Positions 26,001 through 39,905 of a DNA stretch of 64,000 nt are shown piece after piece. Origin of the DNA: Acanthaster planci (lineage: Eukaryota > Echinodermata > Asteroidea > Valvatida > Acanthasteridae); NCBI RefSeq assembly GCF_001949145.1, contig NW_019091358.1, forward strand, positions 2,609,322 to 2,673,321. The letters are read 5' to 3'. Both the position numbers and the translations under genes were made by a program. How positions within the stretch are numbered: the stretch's first letter is position 1; the number at the start of each line of letters is the position of its first letter. The notes beneath the pieces were generated by a model. That model saw nothing but the letters and a program-made list of their open reading frames with translations. It was not told the DNA's origin and searched no databases.

Positions 26001-29000
26001 GAAAGCGGAGTGGGGAGATGTTTCAAACGTTTGACTTAATGGTGATTTGAGAAGGGGATAAAAGAAACATGAACCCCCCCCCAAAAAAAATGCACTTGGA
26101 TGCACCAGGCTGCATGTGCATGCATTAACATGCAAGTCCCACAAACCCCTTGCCAATTCTTTTTCAACTTCTTGTGCCTTTGCTTTGAATTCATTATATA
26201 CTGTCATGCTCCAACAAAAATGGGTTTCAAGTCTTCATGACAACACGGGATACAATACAAGCCTGAGAAGCTCCACATGGAATGTACAAGAAGCACATTA
26301 CCGGATGTGTAAGGATTTTCCAAGGTTACATACATGTATTCACACCATAGTTTACTGTATGGTACACGATTTATCGGTATCGGCACAAATATGTTGAACC
26401 TGTATATAATAACTGATTACCATTGCCAACTGTCCCACTGCTTGGACTTGAGACTTCTTCCTAGGAAATGGCTGCTTCAGGAAAAACTTCCCAAATTGCC
26501 CTTGACATTGGAAGTCAAGGGATCTGGATAATCGTTTCCAGTAAGATTGTCAGTATGGGTAAACTGCAGAAATTGCTTTCAGGCACAGGTAACTTTAAAA
26601 AGACTTAATGCAGGGGTTCAACAAACATCCAACAAATTATCTCAACCTACATGTAGTCCTGCATTTTCCAATCAAGATCTGTATTTTTCTGAAACCCCAC
26701 ATGAAACCGCAGGGATGTCATCCATTTTCCTAATTTGGTTTGTGTTATTGGTTTTACATCAAGTTGTGGATGGTTCTTCATTTGAAAAAATATGCCACTT
26801 GGACTAAATTAAGGTATGTACGGGCACATAATGCAAACGTGCTGACAAGCACGTATGGTCATCATTCTAACACTTTAGACACACCAAATCAGTCTCACAT
26901 TGTGGACATTTCCTTTGATGGCCATAAGAGGGCATTATGTGAACCTGGCACAGTCACAAACAAACTAAACTTGGCCTTGACAAGGCACTTGAAAGCACGC
27001 GGAAAGAAATGCAAACGCCGCACATCTCAAATCTCAATCTGAATATTGTCACACTCTCAACAAAAGTTTGAACACAACCTGCACACACAGACAAGTGCAT
27101 TCCTTCAAAAACAATTCATCATCATGAATTATTATATAACTGCCACACAGATCCTTGTCATTTCACTGGTGGAACACGCATCACATGACATTCATTATTC
27201 GTGACATTTATTTTTCCTGCTATTCATGCTGCATCGGGTACTATTCACCCATGTGTGGTTGTAAAAAATTTACAATGGTTAGGATCATCCTTGTTTCCAC
27301 GACATATGAATGGCCTCATCCCTCAAAAGGCAGCGCGAGCACAACACACAGCGCTAATCAAACCTGAGGAGAATAACATTTGGTCCGAAAAGTCATTGGG
27401 ATTTGAAATCGTTCAAAGATAAATCAAATGACAATGATCTATATGGCAGTTATATAGAACAAATAATGAATGTTTTTTCACTCGTGCGATGGTTAGAAAT
27501 CTTCGTGAGTTGAAAGATGGAATGTTCCATTCAACAAGGCGAATATTCTTACCATTGCACATTCTTTATTGGTATACTGATTAACAGACCAGTCAGTGGC
27601 AACTATTGGTACACGTAACTGCAGTAACATTAGCCCAAAGAAATTCCATCAAGAATATTTCTTTCCTAAGGCACAGTAGTAAACATGAAGGAACACAACA
27701 TGATATTGACATTCATACAAGTACTACTCTTGCCACATACATGAGAACATGTACATGGGTGTACGCTTGAACCGTATCAGCCTTCGTACACAGACATAGA
27801 TCTGTCTGTAACACACAAATGCACACAAACAGTTTGCATAATTTATACTACAAAGTACATGTGTAATCGTCGCATGTATATTTTATACCGAGTTTCATAG
27901 ACATTAATTAAAGCGAGGCAGACTGAATGTTTCTATCTCATAAATATTCGGAAAATTCTTATCTCTGGCAAGGGTGAGACCTACTGCAAAGCTTGTAAAC
28001 ACAAACGCATGTATTTTACTCACACAATACTACATGTATCAAAGCGTTTATAGGGGCATAGTATCTCACAGTATCTGTAATTCAAAGGGGCTGGTATATT
28101 AACATGAACATGTATATATATATCCACAGTACCTGCATGATACGTTCTTACTTCTGTGCAAGGTATGTGTAGTTGGCACTGCAATGTACATGTACATGTA
28201 TCCTGTATTGTGAACTGCACCATAGACTTCTGTACCATGCTTTTGGGAATGTTTCCATGTATCATACACACAAATGCATATGATGCACTAAGTTGTCTGC
28301 TTTGAATTGTTACAACATTGCACTCGGTTCTCAAATCTGTTGCACAAACTTCAGAAATTGCACCTTTTGTAGACTGCTTCCCTATTTTGCCCAAATAAAC
28401 AACCACGATCTCAGTTCATGCCGATATGTGCTTCTTATCCAATGTCTCGCATAATGAGACTGCCGAGTATCGCCTAGACATTTTGACCTGCTTGGCTAAT
28501 TCTACCTGCTATCAAGCGTGCATACTTCAGAGGGCAATTTCCATTTGTTTGAATCAACCAAGGGAGGCAGGGGCAAAACTGGGTACATTCCAGCCCGTAT
28601 CAGAACACTGCCATCATTTGATTACCATTAAGTGGGTAACATTACGGGGAGTGGGGCGGATTGCAGCGCGGCGCACCGCTACCGCTAGCCAATAAAAGAA
28701 TGCTCCAACAGGGTATAAAGTATTGGCAATGCGTCCGTCCCCTTTTCTTGTAAGTCAAACCAGTTCAGGAGCTGGAAACCATGTCTTCATGTCTCAGGCT
28801 GGGGGGGGGGCTTGCAAATACTGTACACAGCATAGCATGGTGGTCATGTGCAAACTACACTCGTATCTAAAATACCAGTGCCATAGATGTATCTGGCAAC
28901 TGGGGTGCACTCACTTGGCTGACAATACTCTCCTCTTGATCCACTGGGATATTCAACCCTTGTCTGGAGGTTTCAACTCTGCTAGTTGCAAAAGTAATAC

Positions 29001-30589
29001 AAGAACCCTGCCAAGGTACATGTTGTATTTGACGACGTCATCATTAATTTTATACAACAAATTCTTAACAACGGTGTGGTAAGAATGTAAAAAAGGATAT
29101 ATGTTTGATATATTCAGGATAGTACAATGTACAAAGTACATATGCAGAACAGGCTATGATCTTGGATGCACACATGATGTGCATTCATATGCGTCTGCAA
29201 AATGTTCCTTCAGTTTTGTCTTCAAGCACAAGTACATGTACACGCTATTTTGATGGTCCTTTTACATGCTTTTCACAGGAAAGAAGAGTTACTTAACAAC
29301 TTCGAACACAATGCACTTGTTACAAAGGATCTCTGATGGAGCTGAAAGGATAGATGACATTTCAGATGGGGGTGGCTGTGTTAAATGCCCCAACTTTGTC
29401 ACATCCCACCAAATGAAGAGGAACAGCCACTGCCCCTGTAACCAAAATCCATGCGGAGAGAAGTACCCCTCTCCATCTTCTAGGTAAAATGAAGGCGCGA
29501 CACTCGGGATTACAATTTCTAAGGAAAAACTTTATCTACAAATTCATGCACCCCCCCCAAAAAATGACCAAGGTCACATCAAACTGACTACATTTATAAC
29601 ATATGCAGGGACTATTTTTATACGGAATGCTTGAAGTCAACTATTTTTTTTCAGATTTAAAAACACCTCATTCAAATTAACATTAATGCTAATTTGTCAC
29701 CCATACTTGTCTGTATCTTTTTTTCCAATGACTATTTTCTGGACAAGTTACAAGTGCTTGTTTTGACAAAAAAAAAAAGCTTAGGCCAAACACTGTCAAA
29801 AACTGAGAAGCCAGAGGGCCTACATGGAGTTGAAATCTTTCAAACTTCAACTTGGGAAACTGAACTGAAGTTGTGTGCATGCATCATTTCCACTCTTGTG
29901 GTGACAATATTTTTTTTATCTCACTCAGTGACTTTGTATTGAAACTCATCAAGCTCAAAAGTTTAAAACCTGCACATAAAAAACTAAAAGAAATGCACAA
30001 ACTTGAAAAATGACAACCAAAGACTACTTCAGATGCAGGATGACAAAATCCCAGATACACACTTGTACAAACCCCGGGAAACACCCCAGCGCCTGTCCAC
30101 ATACTATAGCGCTACTGACGTAACACAAAGTTTAGGGAACTCATGCTGATCACAGAGCACTTTCCTTACGCCTACCCACGTGTACCGACCGGCATTTAAA
30201 ACACGATTTGATAAAGATCTCCGTCCCATTCCTTCAAGTTTGTCCTGTAATACAGTTGAATGCGACTAACTTTGATCATCGTCTATGGACTTTACAGATT
30301 TTCTGAAGAACTGAATGATTTTTGGTCCAGAAGAAACACAGAGATTACCCAAAGCTAGGGCCGGGGGAACCCCTCCAGTACGAGTCATTCGAATGTGTAG
30401 TTACTTCAGCTCACTCCTAGGGAGAATTTACTCACTCATGAACAAAAACATGTCCCACTTCTTCCGCATTGGAGAGGAGATACAACTTTATATCTTATAA
30501 AGAAAATATTTCATACATCATGTACCGGACTGTAAAACATATCACCATTTACGCCCCACAAACAACAGGATTGTGACAACATTTCATGG

Positions 30590-31260
30590 GACACGCTTTG
30601 CAATCTCATAAATGCAAGGATACTAGCTCTCTCGCTCGTGAGTGGTGCTTCCCACGAGATGGCGCGATTTCGGCGTGAAAATTGAACCGATTGTACGTGA
30701 AATACGAAGTTCTGGCTCAGTTTTCAATAGGAATCCACTCCACAAATCCAAACATTGCAATATTGCAGGTTTATTAAGAATAACTTACCGGCTACAAGAT
30801 AATTTCAGTAAACGGATTATAGTGACCTCTCGCGCAGCTGATGAAAGCCGTGTGAAGCAGCCTATTCAAAATGCTCCGGCCAATGGCGAGTAGCCCGTGC
30901 GCACACGCCTGCACGCCGCCGACGTACAAATCCTCCTTGGCTCGGGCACTTTCCAGTTTACAAAAATCTCGAAATTACACAATTTCCATATGGAAATAAT
31001 GTTTCCACTTCACTTCAGCTACCTCTACGACACATTAGGCCCCTGAAGGATTGTCAAGTAACTACGTGTGGGCACTGTATTGTCCGAACGGGCCCAATTT
31101 CCGTAAAAAATGGCGAAGGTTCAAATGGCTGTTTACCGTAGGGGTAGCCCGGTCTGTGTTCAGGGCTAAACACAACAATTTGTTTACAGATAAACAACCT
31201 CCTCCTACATATCCGGCGGTACGACACGTGACATGCCACCTGGCCAATAGAGTGTGGCCG
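30590..31260. promoter_or_regulatory. CpG-rich, CCAAT-containing candidate promoter region
   Basis: CpG is dense here compared with flanks (for example GAGATGGCGCGATTTCGGCG at about 30656 and GCACGCCGCCGACGTAC at about 30911). CCAAT motifs lie at about 30880 (GGCCAATGG) and 31243 (GGCCAATAG). It lies upstream of GATAD2 on the minus strand and could hold its transcription start, but no TATA or leader exon can be proved. Confidence 0.35.
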
Positions 31261-32922
31261 GCTTATATACATCATACCTGTTCACATGACAACTGCTTAG
31301 ATGCATATGTGAAGAATGTTGCCATTCATGTAAATCTCCCTAGTGGACAAAATACACAAATTTTGTATACTCATTTATCTTTGTGTCACGTGACATCGTT
31401 TTCTTACAACTTTTTTACATAAAGTTGACATCCTGTCATCGTCACTGATTGTCATTTTGTATTTTTTTTAAAGATTGTTATTGAAAATCGATAACATATT
31501 TCACATAGATAGTATATTAGTACTGATCAAGCCGTCAATATCGATATTATTTTCGCTTTTTGGGCTCTTTGGCAGTGTATCACACCTCAGTTTTCTACTC
31601 CGAGTAGCAAATGGCACAGTGACACGACATAGCAAATGAAAAGGAAATGTGTTAATTCTTTTGATGAAGTTTTTGAAAGAGGTTAATCTGTATAGTTTCA
31701 TTTTTTACTCACCCAATTTAATCGGAACACTTTCAAGTTAAAAATCCAGTGCTTCTTCAGACAACTCCATAATACAAAAAAGTTACAAGTTATTAATCCA
31801 TGAACTAAACGATCAAGTATTTATTGGTGTTCAATAGTATAGTTGCAACTCCAACTCAGTGCTTCAACAGTGTCCCTATTACTTTGAAGCAAGAGAGTGC
31901 ACATTACTACAGCCTGTACACTGCAGGAACTCTAAGTATTATGTTGGACGAGTTATATAAAGGTCTATCTATACACGGGTATTTTTTTAAACCCATTTAG
32001 GACTGAATCCTGTGATTTCAATATGATTTAACTCATACCCTGGGATGGATTAATCTCCAGTTTCGGTCATCTGTTTGATGCTTCACTTTTAACAAGTTTC
32101 TTTTTCGCAGATTAATCTGCTTCTTCACTTTTGGGGAACTTTAAATGCTGATTATAAATGAGGAAACGCATGATTTTTTAAGCATCTTTACATCTGAGCA
32201 ACTTTCCCAGAGAACCGGGCGGCCTATCGTTGTTTCTAATTCTATCTTTCATTTATTCATTTCTTATACCTTATTTCATCACCTGCTCTTCAAGTGTGTA
32301 ATTGACATACGCTTTTTAGTCTTCTTTTTAACTGATGTTATCGGTAAAAATTGCAACAGCCATTAAAATGTGATTGAATTTCGGAGGAAAAACTCAAGGG
32401 AGAAAGTGTTAAGAATAAAAGACTCTTGACAGTGTGGAAGTAATTAAACCTGTTTTATGTTTTACGTTTAAGTTCTTTGTATGTTAATGCTTATTGATTT
32501 GTAATTAATTGATCATTTTGTTATCGATTTTACTTTTCTCACAGTGTGTATTTTTATAACCTTGAGACCAAGCATGATCTTCAGAGAGCTGCACAGAACT
32601 GTTAACTGTGTACACATCTCTGCAAAACTCTGTGTGCACGACAACAGAAGATGGTGACGACTAGACTACTGGCATCCCGGCCGCCATGATGTTTTTCTGT
32701 AACTGGTGCTATTTTTTTCGAAGGCGTCATGCGTCACTGAGATAGTGGAGTCACGTGAGCTGTGACGGCGCATTTACCCATTGCCGCGTCCGGTCACACC
32801 CCGCCTTTCCACATCATCACATGCAAATGAATCACGTGACGTACATGGCCGTTCGTCCCCGCTTCTTTCTCTCTCGAGCCCTTTGGCCTTTTGTGCATGA
32901 AGTCAATACCAAGTCACGTGAC
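31221..32922. promoter_or_regulatory. Cluster of CACGTG E-boxes, mostly TCACGTGA type
   Basis: CACGTG occurs at about 31225-31230, and inside TCACGTGA at 31386-31393, 32751-32758, 32832-32839 and 32914-32921. Two of these extend to the 10-bp palindrome GTCACGTGAC. An octamer ATGCAAAT is at 32821-32828, and a minus-strand ATGGCGGCC (YY1-like) lies near 32684. TCACGTGA is bound by MITF/TFE and USF bHLH-zip factors. The clustering upstream of GATAD2 suggests a promoter or enhancer. Confidence 0.5.
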
Positions 32923-35138
32923 AGCCGTATCGGTAAAATGTATCATAGGAGTATGGATACAAAATCAACGACCGCCGCCTGAGCGTGCTTATGCAACGCA
33001 AGAACCGTCAGTTCCATCAACAGCCGTGACGCATATCTGAAAGTGGCCGCTTTCCAGATTGAGATTGGCACAATTACGACACGATTCCAATTCAGTGTCG
33101 ATGATGCAACCTTATACCAAATCAGAACTTAGTGAGTGAGAATGTCATTCATGACGGAATACTACCTTTGTAACTGTGATAGCCCATCCACACGAGGGCG
33201 GGAAAGAATGAAAAGAAAATTACTGACAATTAACATTGGCATGTCTCTTAAGAAATAGACATGAAGCTTAGACAGATGGCAACAGCATGAAAAGAGCAAA
33301 CAAACTCTAATCAGAGGTTGGTGAGCTGATAATCATTGGGCGAAAGGAAAAGATGTGCAACATTTTTGCACCCGCCCCCATGAAGTAACTTATTTGCATC
33401 CAGTCACATTTTATGTTCAAAAATACCGTCAGACCCCAAAATAAAGGCCAGTATTTTAGGCAGACCCTGAAGCAATGCATTGCTTTGCTATCTTCCGTAG
33501 ATAATTTCTTTGTGCAATTCCAGCAAGGTTGCGGTCACTGTCTTTGTGAAAGCTTCTTCGTGCCGATTTTATAAAACTAGCCGGTAATCTGCAGATCTTC
33601 GCAGTTGGGTTGTCAAACGGATCGTCCAACTATCGTTACTAGTGATGAGTGTCACGATCAATCAGGTCTTTCTCCAGACGCGCACCGCGGCACGGGATTG
33701 GTGTAAATGAAGGCCTAAATATCAAGTCACAGGGGAAAATAATAAAATTCCAATTCTCTCATAAATATAAAACCTTTTCACTTTTCAATTTTTTAATGTT
33801 TATCACACTCGGAGTTTGATCAAACATACTGCTGGATGAGTCTCTAGTTTGGTATTTTCATCTTGATAAATAGCCTTGGTGTGCCATTGTGGGCCATTTG
33901 TGTAATCTGCGGTAAAAAAAAATAGCGCTGTTAGATCTACGTATGACCTGATATAAAATATTCCCAACTTGATTTGTAAATAATCATGTTTACTGAATTA
34001 ACGTGCAACGCGCGTGGTTAACTTTCTTACACCCACCGAGTGGCAAGGGCGGGTCTGACCGTCTTTTTTTTCTTCGAAAATTCCATCTCGTCAAAGGCTT
34101 ATTTCAACATCATTCGATCAAGAAATCAATCCGTTCAGGAACATCTTTACAGTCGGTTGTGGGTCTAGTGCACAAATCTTTAACTGAGTTTGAGCCAAAG
34201 GTAACTACTTTTTCATAAATTTACCTGAAAAATTCCTTCCAAGGCAGAAATTCGAAATTCTGAATCATGCAAGTAGGCCTATTGGTATCCGTTTTCCTTT
34301 ACTCAAAAGGCCGCCAGGTCTACGCCCGTTATGCAGACAAGGAGAAGGCGCGAAATGTACATGTACTTTTGAAACACAATTCTCCGAGTCCTTGACGATT
34401 CCCCAACTTTCAGACTAGTTCTGCCGTCGAGGCCCCTGTACACATTGTGAACGATTCCTCATTAGCAGGAGAAACGGGGTCAGTTTCGCCTTGATTTCAT
34501 GCCAGCTGTTGTATGCAAATCATGTCGTCTGTGGTCAACCATGGGGTCAACGAAGTATGCATGGTGGTCTGTATCGCATACTGTACATGCAACTTGAACG
34601 CCGCGCAAGAGCGTGTAAACATGAACATAGAGTGTGAAATGTTTTGAATTTGAAATTCCCTCAACGGAACCCCTACGTTCGGCGCTTGAAACATTCTATT
34701 GCACAATGAAATTTTTATAGCTCGATACCAGTGGAATATTGTCACCTATATCATGGAGTCCTCCCTCCATGCCCATATAATACACAAATGATACGCTCGA
34801 TTCACTTAGCGCGGTGTGTTCATAGAACTACTTGAATCACCCAATCTGCCCCTAGATTGAGGTCAAAAAGCATGGGTGAACTGTGTAGGTCTATGCATAT
34901 GGGACACAGGTGTTGTGGATATCGTTTGAATTTGGATGTTACGGTGAAATCCCTTCTGTTTCGTCATGGTGTCCAAGGATCTGTGCCGCACTGCGCCATA
35001 CGCAATACACATGTACGACCGGTACGGCGAGTCCGTCTCTCAGTAGTCCAACTTGCGTACGTGTAGAATTATACTACACCTGTCAGAACGAGCAACTTGG
35101 ACCTGAGCGTCACGAAGGGGGAGGGACAGTCATGTGCA
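32923..35138. other. Intergenic sequence, no gene seen
   Basis: No conserved frame, RNA gene or repeat family was recognised. Sequence composition is ordinary for the window. Confidence 0.5.
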
Positions 35139-35287
35139 NNNNNNNNNNNNNNNNNNNNNNNNNNNNNNNNNNNNNNNNNNNNNNNNNNNNNNNNNNNNNN
35201 NNNNNNNNNNNNNNNNNNNNNNNNNNNNNNNNNNNNNNNNNNNNNNNNNNNNNNNNNNNNNNNNNNNNNNNNNNNNNNNNNNNNNNN
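35139..35287. other. Assembly gap (149 N)
   Basis: A run of N. All frames crossing it are artefacts of N translation. Confidence 0.99.
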
Positions 35288-35879
35288 GGGCGCTGCCCCT
35301 TGCAAAAAAAGAGGGAAAAGGCGAGAGAAACAAACACTAGGAAAAGGGGACAATCGCCAGTTTGCTTGAAATACTTCTGAAGTTACCTCATTCAGCTACC
35401 AATGATTTGTCAGTTTGCTGTTGATGAGTACTCCCCCCCCCCAAAAAAAATCTGAGCTTGAACAGTTTGTGAGAAGCAGACGAAATAAAACGTTTGATTA
35501 GATCTCATGGCTGATGCGTGTGAAAATCTTCCGGTGTTGTGTCCGAGTAGAAAAACCCGCCGACGTTTCAACGACTGCAAAGTCATGAACGAATTGAGCA
35601 TGGCCGCACGCGGATGTACATCGAGCACCCCCCCCTTTTATGTAAGTTTAAACTTCAAATGTAATAGCCTCGTCTCAAGCTAAAGAAAAAACTAAGCAAA
35701 TGTTCGAATTCTGAAGTTACTTCCCCTTCCCCGCCTCAATTATTTTTGCACGGCACGGCTATGTTGTATAGTTTTACTAAATCCCGGCAGCAAAACCTAA
35801 GTTGGATTTCGCACAAAGGCGCTCGCATCAATATAGCTTCTGACCGAAAGCCCTAAAGTTGGGACACTGGATGGAGAGG

Positions 35880-36030
35880 ATAACTGTAGCCCCGGGAATC
35901 GAACAAGAACTCCTCGGACCCAAAATCTGCACCGTCAGACCTCGTCGGGGCCAGGCGAGGAGCTGACCCGTACGAAGCTAAACCCATCAGGAAGGTCGTG
36001 TGCTTTTGCCCACCTGCTCCCGTACAGGAA
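35880..36030 (-). repeat. tRNA-like / SINE-like relic
   Basis: On the minus strand, GTTCGATTCCCGG (about 35890-35902) fits a Pol III B box. An A-box-like TAGCTTCGTACGG lies about 80 nt upstream, and inverted CTCCTCG/CGAGGAG arms lie between them. No full cloverleaf can be drawn, so this is a weak SINE or tRNA-pseudogene call. Confidence 0.3.
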
Positions 36031-36039
36031 TGCAACTTC

Positions 36040-39000
36040 TTGTTTTGGCAGTTGCTAATCGGTCAGAGTCTATGTATTGGCCCCAGAGCAAAATCGTACT
36101 AGGTTCACCAATCAGAATAGACACACCTATTACCAACGGCGTCAATCGGTGGGGCAAAGGTTAGGGGATATCATATCGTTTGTCTCCCCCCCCTCAAAAA
36201 AATTCTCCACTTACATGTAAAATCTTGAAAGAGGAACGTTATTTGCAAAAGCATTTACCAAAAAAATTCAAAGTGGTCAAAAATTGCCTCAGATCGCACC
36301 ACAGAAAATCAAATTTTAAAGGGCCTTTAAGCAGACCCGAACCCCAAGCCGTTGAGACTTCGCCCTCACGTTAATTGTGATCAATTCAGGTTATGCCTCC
36401 CTCCAATTTTGATAAGCGATTAACGCCCTTGCTTATGACTTACAGCAGAATCATTCACGTTGATTTCAAGCATCAAACAAAAACTTTCGTCTGAAACTTT
36501 TTATCTGGAACCGACATTGGTGAAGCCATGCATGGAAAGCAGAACGTGGAAATTAAGGAACCGAAGTGGAACTGTCAAGTTGTAGCAACGTCATCTTGAA
36601 ACCCCATGAAAACTGTTCAGCGCCCCGTGTTGATTAAAGTACACGGTGCCCCATTTCGTCTATTTATTTATGTATTTATTTATTCCATTTCTTTACCCAG
36701 GGCATGCCCAAACAGTTATACAAACTGGTTTCCATTGGGGCCCTGCAATCAGTACAAATTAAAAAAATAATTAAAAACTCAAGACGAAAAGTAAAATTGA
36801 CAAATACAACAAACATTAATATTTACAAATACAGACCACTAAAATATCATACACATGAGAACATTTACATAATCAAGGCATTAATTCAATACTGATCACG
36901 GGATGGGCGAAAACCCCGCAAAAAAACCTATGGGAAAAAAAGAACACGGGGAAAATTCCCGATCCGGCTCGTTTGCGAATTAGAGATGCCATCCGACGTT
37001 TCAAACTGGCGCACCAGTCTGTACTAGGGTGGTGAGAGAAAAGCGCGGAAAGGGGGCAGGTATCTAGGGTTTCCCGCGGAAAAAGGGCTGGGGATGGAAC
37101 ACGTCACCGGGGCTGCATAATTTTTATGCGCCTTCGGTGGTGTGTATGTTTCAACTATGTCTCTCCCCTCGAAGGACCAGTGAGCCGGAAAAGAGGTGTA
37201 TCCTTGCCGGCCCTCGGTATGAAGGCCGAAGGGTTGAAAAAATGCTCTTCGAGTATTCCACCTCCTTATAAATCACAGTTGAGTATGCTATCAGCAGTCA
37301 GGAGAAAAGAAAATCAATAATCCAGATCGAGTCGTCTTCCGGATGGTCTGGGAACTGAAGGCCTTCATCTGTTAAAAGTGCACGGACTCTGGGAGCCCAT
37401 TTCAAGGAGAGCGGGCTCCATCGAGATAAGCCATCTCAAGACTAGATGCACAAAAGCCAGCAGTCGGGGGATCTTTCCCGCATCGATATCATGCCAATGC
37501 GAGTCGGTCACGAATTAAATCACAAGTGTTTGGCCACGGGAAACAGGGGAATGGTAGAAATACCTTTGTCACGGCTCAAAGCTTGTCACTCGATGTGAAA
37601 ACAGGAGTGACTTGGGATCGCCTTTTGTATGACTTGATCACCAGTCTAGCGTCTTTGTGCATGGTGAAGTGTACATGCAGAAAAATCTTTTCAAGTGGTT
37701 TGCCTGAACCAACTGTTTTTCATGAAAATAGTCCAGCAGCGTATCTTTTCATAGCGGATCGAAAACAAGGGTATTTTGAAATCATGCCTAATGAAACAAA
37801 CCACAAAATCTCTACAGTTTTTACGGTTAATCTTTCCACAAAATTTTATAATCTTTATGAGTTTTAATTCCGCAAACGTAAACCCGCCTTTGTGAATGAC
37901 CCGTATATTATTACTATCTTAAGGTGAAATATGGTTTGTAACCTTGTGACCCTTTAACCTGACTTTCTCAGAACCATCACAAGACAGAGAGACGGCACCT
38001 CAAGTTACAAGATCACCTAAAGGCAGTCTGAAACCGACTGCAAACCTGTTTGGTAGCCCGGCAACGAGAGAATCGTGACCCCGAGAGGGATCAAGCGCTT
38101 TCCTTTTGCACGCATCCGTCTGAATTCGTGGAAAAGAATAAGAGTTGCTGTCGCAGTGGTGTTAAAAACGAAATCGATCAAAGTCGGCACCTCTGACTTG
38201 CATGTTGACCGCATGTCTTAGAAAAACTAGAGCATCTCCTGCCCTTTGAGACGAAATTTTTGCCGCACAAGTTGACCAAAAGAAGTAATTTATTAAGACA
38301 ACGGAGAAATGCTGAAGTTTTTTTCATCTTACCTTTTCGAGGTACTTCGTCGTCTTTTGGTTTACATGCGAATACAAATTTGCATGTTTCTGAGCAAAAA
38401 TATGTGTCACTATCAGGACAAAAACCTCAAAAGTTACGGCTATTTCTACTCCAACATTGTCAGAATTGGGTACCAGTATATCATATTTGCTGCCAGAAAT
38501 TCTTTTTCTTTCTTGATATTTTTTAAATAAAGCAGAATTTTCTTTAAAACTATTTTCAATGAGAACATTTTGCATTTGCTATCTGAACAAGAAACCCTTA
38601 AAAGGAAGCGTCTTCTCAGAATGACATCACAACACTCACGTCCAAAACATCCATCCTTAATAACAGTTGCGGAAGATTTAACTTGATTAATGTCTTCAGG
38701 TTGAGCAGACCAACCCAAAAAACCGAGGAAACTCCAATATTTCCAACATTTTGTACAGTGTTTTTCAATTCCTAATGACACCAGTGTGAAGTGAAAAACG
38801 AGGACATCAGCTGATCCGAGGGAAAGTTGCATACCTGAACCATACAGGTTGCCCTTTTTTTTTCTTCAACATTTAACACCGTATGCAATACGTCGTTCGG
38901 CCGAATGATAGGCTTTTCACTACTAGTCCAAGTTCAATTTTGTTTGCCGTGCTACTTCACGATTACAGCATTGGTCATTTATGAAATCAAATCAAATTAT

Positions 39001-39450
39001 ATCTCAGATCAAGTATAGCTTCTCCGGGAATAGGCTAAGGTTTGCAGAAAATTTCTTGAAAGGCCAATGTCCGAAATGTTCGGGCAATCATTTTGACATC
39101 ACTTTATAACTAAAATGTATTAAAGATGTTTCTATCCCAGTGCTTTCAGAAAAGAGAGGTATCCCAAATTATTATTCCTTTGCTACATGTATAATTATTA
39201 TGTATAAAGATGTGTTCAAACTTTTCAAGAGAAACTCACAAAATTTGCAGGAACATTAAAGTATGTAATGTAATGCCCCATGATTTTGTAGAAAATTACG
39301 GTATACAAGTTCTTGCGTTCACCTGCACAGCAATCAAGCATGCTCAGGGAACGTTCTTGTCACTCGCGGGTATACGTCAATCATCTTTCAGTGACAGGGT
39401 ATGCAATTTACCCACTGGGTATCATCGAAAAGTATGTTCTTGAAAGCGTA
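36040..39450. other. Intergenic sequence, no gene seen
   Basis: The longest frame (37526-37867 +, 113 aa) has no recognisable family, and its surroundings lack splice or promoter signals that I can defend. A short CpG-rich portion lies at about 36890-37300. Confidence 0.45.
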
Positions 39451-39452
39451 CC

Positions 39453-39905
39453 CTGGGGCTGAGTTCGGGCGGCTTGTTCTCGTATGTTCAAGAACAGCTC
39501 GATTTATTGTTCGTTAGTCGACTGCTGGGAACGTACGACCAGTTGTTGCATGGAACATGGCGGCATCCATGTACGTACTTTCAAAGTAAACTTGGAAGGC
39601 TGGGCTGAATTCTTTTCCATTTAAAAAGGAACACGCAATTTTTTTTTTTTTTGCTATGGAAATTGATAAATGTTACTTTTGTAAAACTTCCCATTGTCTC
39701 CGGCTTGGTGAGCCATCTCGCTATCTTTTGCGACTGTTCAAAAATCAAAATCTCACGAGTTTTTCCGTGTGTTTCTGTAAAACCCTAACGACGAGGTGGT
39801 GTGTGATCCTGTCCCGGGAACAGTGTTCTTGGGTTGCGTTCCCGCCGTTCGAGCGCGAGAACAAGACACTCGTGTTAAGAACAGGCCGGCCGAACTCGAC
39901 CTGAG
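39453..39905. mobile_element. Foldback / MITE-like element with 26-bp imperfect inverted ends
   Basis: CTGGGGCTGAGTTCGGGCGG... at 39453-39478 is matched by the reverse complement of 39880-39905 at about 20 of 26 positions, including GAGTTCGG and TGTT. The interior includes a T-run and CpG-rich GAACAAG/GTTCTTG blocks in both orientations. No transposase frame and no convincing target duplication, so the class is uncertain. Confidence 0.5.

Larger units (their letters stand above)
17688..30590 (-). other. Probable GATAD2 leader intron or upstream DNA
   Basis: About 13 kb without a recognised gene. It contains scattered TACATGTA palindromes (18406-18510, 22760-23050, 28185-28200), a repeat copy at 22396-22490, a 46-bp tandem duplication at 22932-23020, a G/C foldback at 20804-20836, and a possible alternative first exon at 19022-19138. 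I infer 5'UTR intron because exon 1 is preceded by a splice acceptor. Confidence 0.5.

Noticed and set aside
34910-35380. 156-aa frame and others across the gap
   Set aside because: They are formed by N residues.
37526-37867. 113-aa plus-strand frame
   Set aside because: Not recognised, low-information composition, and no supporting exon structure.
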